In this document: positions 55,271 to 62,100 of the stretch, piece by piece | Layout: every line of letters begins with the position of its first letter | Numbering within the stretch: the first letter of the stretch is position 1 | Assembly: GCA_037074705.1 (NCBI GenBank) | Contig: CM073590.1 | Coordinates: forward strand, 223,330,246 to 223,394,245 | DNA from: Zhengitettix transpicula | Taxonomy: Eukaryota; Arthropoda; Insecta; Orthoptera; Tetrigidae | Direction: 5' to 3' | Length of the DNA stretch: 64,000 nt | Position numbers and translations under genes: made by a program | Notes under the pieces: generated by a model | What the model saw: the letters and a program-made list of their open reading frames with translations, nothing else | Told to the model about the DNA's origin: nothing | The model's database searches: none

Positions 55271-58200
55271 TGTATGTATGCATGTATAAGAAAGAGTGAA
55301 AGGTGGTGGTTCACCTGAAATTGAAGCTTGGCATCGCCATACATGGCAGGAAGAAGTTCTTCAAATTTTTGAAGGTGCTAGAGGCTCATTCTTCAGGAGA
55401 AAGATGTTCACTCCATGTGACAGCTGGCCAACATGGATCGAGCCATCTTACTCCTGAAAAAATAACCTAATGCCTCAAAAAATATTCTACAACTTTCTCC
55501 TACCCTCAATGGTAACATCTACCTTAAATTTCAGGTAAGCCACTACCTTTCTCTATTTGCTTCCCATATGGATTACTTTAATTATATTAACTGATTAGGA
55601 TAGGAATGAGGCACAGAGAGCATCTGACTTACCTTAAGTCACCAGGCTGAGAATAAATAAACTTGAAACTGGCTTTATATAGATATATATGTTGTGAGGA
55701 GTGAATTTGAAATTAATTTCTCAAACCATGTTTGGAACTATTATTGTGAGCTGTATGTGGGAATGTCCATTTGTTTTCCATCTGAAGACATGATGCCAAT
55801 CTGTCATGATGACCCATGTAGCCGCACATTTTTATTTCAATGGTAAAAGGGATTAGCAGCCCAAGAAAGCATACTCCTTGAATCCATATATTATGTTGAG
55901 TGCATTGGAAAAATCCATTGTGCCTAACAACAAAAACCTTGTGTAACCAAATGTATAATTTAATTTAACCTTGTCATATTTTCCTTTATATATATATATA
56001 TCTGTGTGGAGTGTGTGTGATCTTTAATATTTTATTAAATTTATTTTAGGGCTTCTTCACATACCTGTATGGCACCAGTATCCTGTTTCTACTGTATGTC
56101 TTCTGCTTCCTACTGCAAGAAAGTGCATGCTGCGCAGCAGAACAACGTGCACCTCCACCTCCAGCACCACCTAAGAAACCTTCTGAAAGTAAAAAGAAGG
56201 CTGAAAAGGAGAAGAAAAAGAAAAAACCAAAGAAAGGAGCACAAGCACAAGAAACTGGAGGTGGTGGTGGAGGAGGAGGTGGTGCAGGAGGCGGAGGAGG
56301 TGGCGGCGGAGGTGGTGGTGGAGCTGCAGCAACTGGGGGCGCCAATAAAGGTTCAATGTTTCAGGTAATAAAATATATTTCTTATGTATAAGATTTCTCC
56401 TTTATCTTCAGCACTATGATTCTCCTAGTTTTAGTTTTAGTAAACGGTAGTAAGCTATGACTTAAAATATACCTAATTAAGTTTCATAATTGTACTTAAT
56501 TTTCTGTTCTGCTAGCTTGTTGAAAATAGAAAAATTGAAATTTATGTAATGAGAATTTTTTTTGTAAAGTAAGATTACAAATGTACAGTTTTGTTAATCT
56601 GGTGATCCAAGTTACTTTAAATTCTAAAAAAATTCTCTTTTCTGAAATGCTCCACTAAAAATGCAAAAGCTGTAATATATTAACAATCTTCTGTGGCTAA
56701 TTTTAACTTAATTGACATGTGATGTCTGGGTTATGGAATCAAATTAACTTCCATTAGATTTTCAAATAGAAGGAAAACTAAAATATGAACCTACCAATAT
56801 TCTAAATTGAATCACACACTATTTTCCATTACATATCAATTTTCTTCATTTGTGGTTTATGTGAAGTTTCATATATCTTTTCTATTTTCTGATTATGTTC
56901 ATGTATTCATATTTATTAGTCATTCAACTTACTCCTAGTATATAGTTGACTACTCATAATTGTACTCTGCGTCGGCCATATATGTATTTAATACTATGAT
57001 CATGCAAAATAATTTTCTGTGCTCACTGCGTTGTTTCTCAAGAATAAAGACATTAATTAAGAAAAAGATATGCATTTATATTTGGGATCTCTTCCATCAA
57101 TACTATGAATTATTACCATTATTATTTTCCTAACATTATTTGAAGTTTTCTTTCATTCACACATAAAGTTTTAATTTTTACTCTAAATTCCTTTTAAAAT
57201 TAAGAAAGAGAAAAAACTATCGTAATCAAGCTAATAACATGTTCAATTTATCAATCTCTTGGTCCACTTTTTTGCTTATAAGAATTGTCATTTCACTGTT
57301 TTTTATATTAAATATACAATTCTGAATCATAATGCTATATTTTTATCATTAGATTTCCTGCAAATGTTATTGATATTAATTTGTTTTATGAAATCTTTCT
57401 TCATATTTTGTGCTTTTAAATGGTAGTGTTTTACTTAATTAGAGCAGTATCATTTTAGAAGATCAGCAAGCAAAAGGAAAATTAAAATCAATTTTTTGTA
57501 TATTTTTATAATTGTTCACACTTATGCCAGTTTTTTTTTAATAATTTTAATAAAAGTTCATTTTATTACTTTGGCTGAACTATTCTTCTCACAAACAATT
57601 CACATGAGATCTGCAACATCTGTATGGAATGATCTGATCACAGCATGTATTAAAATAATGGCAATGCAATGTGAATGTCTAGATGTTGTAGTAGATATTG
57701 CTATGCCTCACAGAGGGAGGTGTATCCACGTAAGATGAAGGACTTGGCCAAACTTAAGTTGCAGAGCGGACTATTGCAGAGTCCGCAACAGGTGAGTTTA
57801 TGAGCCATTTTCATTATGTGTGTATTGGCTCTGCAGCTTATCATCTCTGTAACAGCTTGGCTTCATTTGTCTTAGAAGATAGATTTGTGTTTTTTCTTTT
57901 GTGATTTTATCTCCACACTCATGTAATTACTCCTTAGCATAAAAATTTCATAGCCTTTTAAAAGTTTCAAAATATAAATTACACAACATGCTTATAAAAT
58001 TAAATTGGAACTTTCACTCTAAATCACTAAAACTGATTTTCTATGCTAATTAAAGAGAAATGACTCTCTGAATTCTATTCCACTGTAATCCCAATGGATT
58101 TATTTCCATTCTCTGATAAAATTGAGTGGTAATAATATTACACTATGATAACACTGCTTCTAAAATTATCATTATATTTGTTTAATTCATATAGCAATTA

Positions 58201-59108
58201 TTTTCTTTATTCTAATGACATTATTGTCATTCATTTCAGAGCAAAAATAACTTGTTCGGGAAGACGGTGTCTTTAAAATTTGTATATTATTTTCATATTA
58301 AAAGTTTATTTTTGTAGTTGTCATTATCACTATTTTAAATAATATAGCATCAAAAGTTAAAATAATACAAGAATGAAGCTTGCATTAAATTTTGAGAATC
58401 ATAATTTGTAGAATGTAAAAGTTCCATCATTTAAAAAAGAAATTGCTTGATTCTTATCTTAAAAGTGATTCAATAACTTTACAAAAACTTTATAATAACA
58501 GTAGTGTTTCCCATGATCTCGGATATTTTATAACTCAAATGTAATTACAATACTAATAAGATCTGGAAAAATGTCTACAATATACAGCATAAACAAAGGC
58601 ATATTTGAAAACATGCATGATGTGCAATTTCAGTAGAATAATAAGTTCACGGTCATTAAAATGAATACTTAATCAAATTAATTCAATTTAATAATATGTT
58701 AGAATTAGTTGGTATTTAACTTTCATTTCACAATAGTTAAGCAAGATTAACATTTTGGTTTTGAAATTTGTTGACAATAGGGTTGAAATATTTGGTGAAT
58801 AAATTATTAGGCATTCCATTGCCTACAGTTAAAAATTATGAAGAAAGAAAAAATAATCCTATATTTCAAACAGTCTAACACTCAGAGAAAAGGGTTTGGA
58901 ATCAGAATTGGGCACAAAAGTATGAACACTCCTTAACAAAATAAGCCTACTACTTTCAGCTTATTCCAGAGAGCTATCATGGCCTTTGCAAACTTCCTGT
59001 TGTCCTGCATGGTGGGGCGCCAAACCTCCTCAATGTATTATACACAAACACACACACGTATATACATACATACATATTTATATATATATATATATATATT
59101 CTCCTAAT

Positions 59109-59155
<47 letters not shown>

Positions 59156-62100
59156 CATTGTCAAAAATAATTGCAATATTGGTATGTAAAGGAAAGAGAG
59201 ATTCACACTTGGATGGGAAAGAGAGGCAGTGTAGCTGACTTATGTTAAATCAACCGTCGTTCCAGTTGGGCTGAGCAGTAAAAATATAATCTTGAATTTT
59301 CGATGACCTGAGCGCCCTTTGTACAGAAAGAATGTTTGAACTACATGCAATCTGAGCATGTATCCAGCTGGCAAGTAGTTCAGACACATCACATTCCAAA
59401 ATAACATTCTGTTATAAAAGTTTCCAAGCTTTGTTCAATTTTATAAGTTTTATTAGCAAAAAAAGTATATAATTCAACTTTTGACAAGAAATCATCAAAT
59501 CTTCTCATCAGAGACAGGTAAGTTTGTAATATCTAATACTCAATTATACCTCACATTGTAAATAACTAATGTCATTTTTATATTGTTATCTTCAGCCTCT
59601 CTTTAGCTAAGAAAGAATAAAATGAGATTCTTGATCTTTGAGCATGCCAGATTAATATAATTGTTAATTGAAATTACTTGTGCTATTTGTTTTTCAATTA
59701 ACAGTCGTGTTAAATAAAAGTTTTGGTTCCTGGAAAATTAATAATATATTTATAGCACACAAATGAAGAAAGATGCATTTATTAGACCAATCTTTAATAC
59801 TTTTTCTAAAAAAGAAAAAATTAAAGCAGAAAGGAAGTATAGAATTTAATTACTTTCATTTAATTAACACATGGTATTGATACCAAGCAAAATAACATTT
59901 TTTTAAAAAATTCACAGCTATGAAGGAAAACTGGACACATTTATTTTACTATTGAATGTCCAAAATTCAACAATGTAATCATAACTCAAATGATGAGATT
60001 TCCCAACTTTTTTGTATGAGCAGACATGAAATAAAATGGTATCATTGATGATTTGTTAAGATATTATTTTTGCTGGATTTTCTTTTATATTCCTAAGCAT
60101 CATGATAAAACCAAAATAAAAACAGCTAATGAGGAATATTTATCACTACTTTCCAAAAATTTGACTCTCGGACTAATTTTTCTGTCTTCAATTTCATACA
60201 ATATATTATATTCTACGAGTGTGTTATTGATATTAACAATATAAATGTAGCATATAACTCGTTGTTTGCATATGTGCTCCATGTGGTGCTTGGGAAAATT
60301 ATCTTAAAGTTAAGATCTGGAAGAATAATGCATGTCTCTCAATAAGAATGCTTAAATACTAACTTTTTAATAATTTTTAAAGTAAATTTAAATTTTGTCA
60401 TGAGTTAAGTTTTATTTTAACATCTGTTTTTGAATTAATAAAACAATTGATGACCTTATACAGACACTTTTTATTTGTTGGCATTAAGTGAATATTGTGC
60501 CTTGGACTCAATAACTTGTTAATTGTTTTGTTGTGCTAGTTTATTATATTAATTTGGAAAATACCTGAAGAAGATACAAATAGGTATTGAAACGTCGTTA
60601 CGATATAAATAAAAATTGTATATAAGGTCATGGATTGTTTTATTATTCACAAGTTAATTATATAACAAAAATAAAATTATAATGATATATATGTTCAGAC
60701 ATTTGAGATAAATTATAAATAAACAACCGCCTTTTTGAGGTCAGAAAAAATATTTAATAAAAATTACACTACGTTTCGTCACTAATTTTCAACCTCTTCA
60801 GGTATTACGTTTTACAACATTTTGTTAGAAATGTAATCTTAAGTTCATGCCAATAAACATGATAACAAGGCATTTCAGCCACAGCAGTCAACAGAGAACG
60901 ACCCTTGTTCAAAATTTTGTAAAAAATCGTACCTAAAGTGGTCGCAAAATAGAGACCAAACATAGTGTAATTTTTATTAAATATATTTTTCTGACTTCAA
61001 AAAGGCTGTTGTTTATATATAATAAAACAAAGTAATGTTAATTACCATTTTGTTAAATTAAATAATTTTGGAAAAGATAGGACATGATTTGTATAAATGT
61101 ATATGTAAATATTCATTTTCAGATGAATCATTTATTCATTTCAGTAATATATAAAACTAAAAATAGTACAGCAGATAATATATCTCTTAATTGTCGTCTG
61201 TTCATAAGTGTAATATTTTGAAATATCATTTTCTACTGAAGTGTTTGAGCTATTAATTAATATAAAAGTTTCAAAAATATATAGCTGTTATCAATATTTA
61301 CAAATGCAATAAAAACACATAATTTCTTATTCGCTTAGAATATCATTATAAAATAATTAATGGTACCTTACTTTCAGGTTTTATTGGCATGCACTACAGG
61401 TAACATACCTAATTTTTTTATAGTAACAGGGTACACGAGTGTATTCCAAGTGGTGGTAATTCCCTTTAATAGCATAGGAAGGGATTTGAAAGGGGGGATG
61501 CATAAAGGAAGATAGTCAAGGGTTAACTAGGGCTATAATTTAAGGATCCTACCCAGAATTCAACTAAAAGTGATGCAGGACAAACCCTAGAAAACCTGCA
61601 TTGTGCATTGGGTACTTGCACCCACACTCTTCCGAAGGCGGGAGAGGGGTTTACTATGGGGTCACAGCATTCCTTTCTCCATGCCTCGACCAGTTTAGGA
61701 GGCAGCTGGCCGACTGTTTCAATGGGAACTGTATGCCCAAGGTTTACAACCCCAGAACATATACCTATCAAAACAGACCAAGATGCCTCAGCTTGTGAAA
61801 ACCTTAGTTCAAAAATGGAGATAGGAAAAGGCATCCGCCAAGAGTAGCCTTCTCCGTCTATCCAGATAACAGAACTATATCACAGCCAAATATTTAATTT
61901 ATTATAAAACAATAAACACCTGTAGCCGACATACGTTTCGTCGAAAAACAAACTCCTAAACATACAATATCCCGACGAGTACGCCGGCTCAAAATACAAA
62001 ATTCCGAAATCATCTCCCAACAAGTAAATTTCCACAAAGATGACAAAATCAAGAAAGATAATTTCATGATTTGCATAAAGTACAGTATTAAAGAAGTCCC

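Larger units (their letters stand above)
52275..56049 (+). other. intron with LTR, palindrome and microsatellites
   Basis: No additional exon was recognised. It holds the LTR at 54107-54975, the alternating primer-site junctions at 54966-55147, (TA)n at 54054-54106 and 55155-55200, and a TATG/ATGT tetranucleotide run at about 55239-55285. Confidence 0.6.

Noticed and set aside
55102..55344. Frames rich in IYIYI or IHTYIHTY
   Set aside because: Products of (TA)n and (TATG)n microsatellites.
56046..56345. Minus-strand proline-rich frame of 99 codons
   Set aside because: It is the antisense of the otopetrin glycine tract; the plus-strand exon with splice sites and family motifs explains it.
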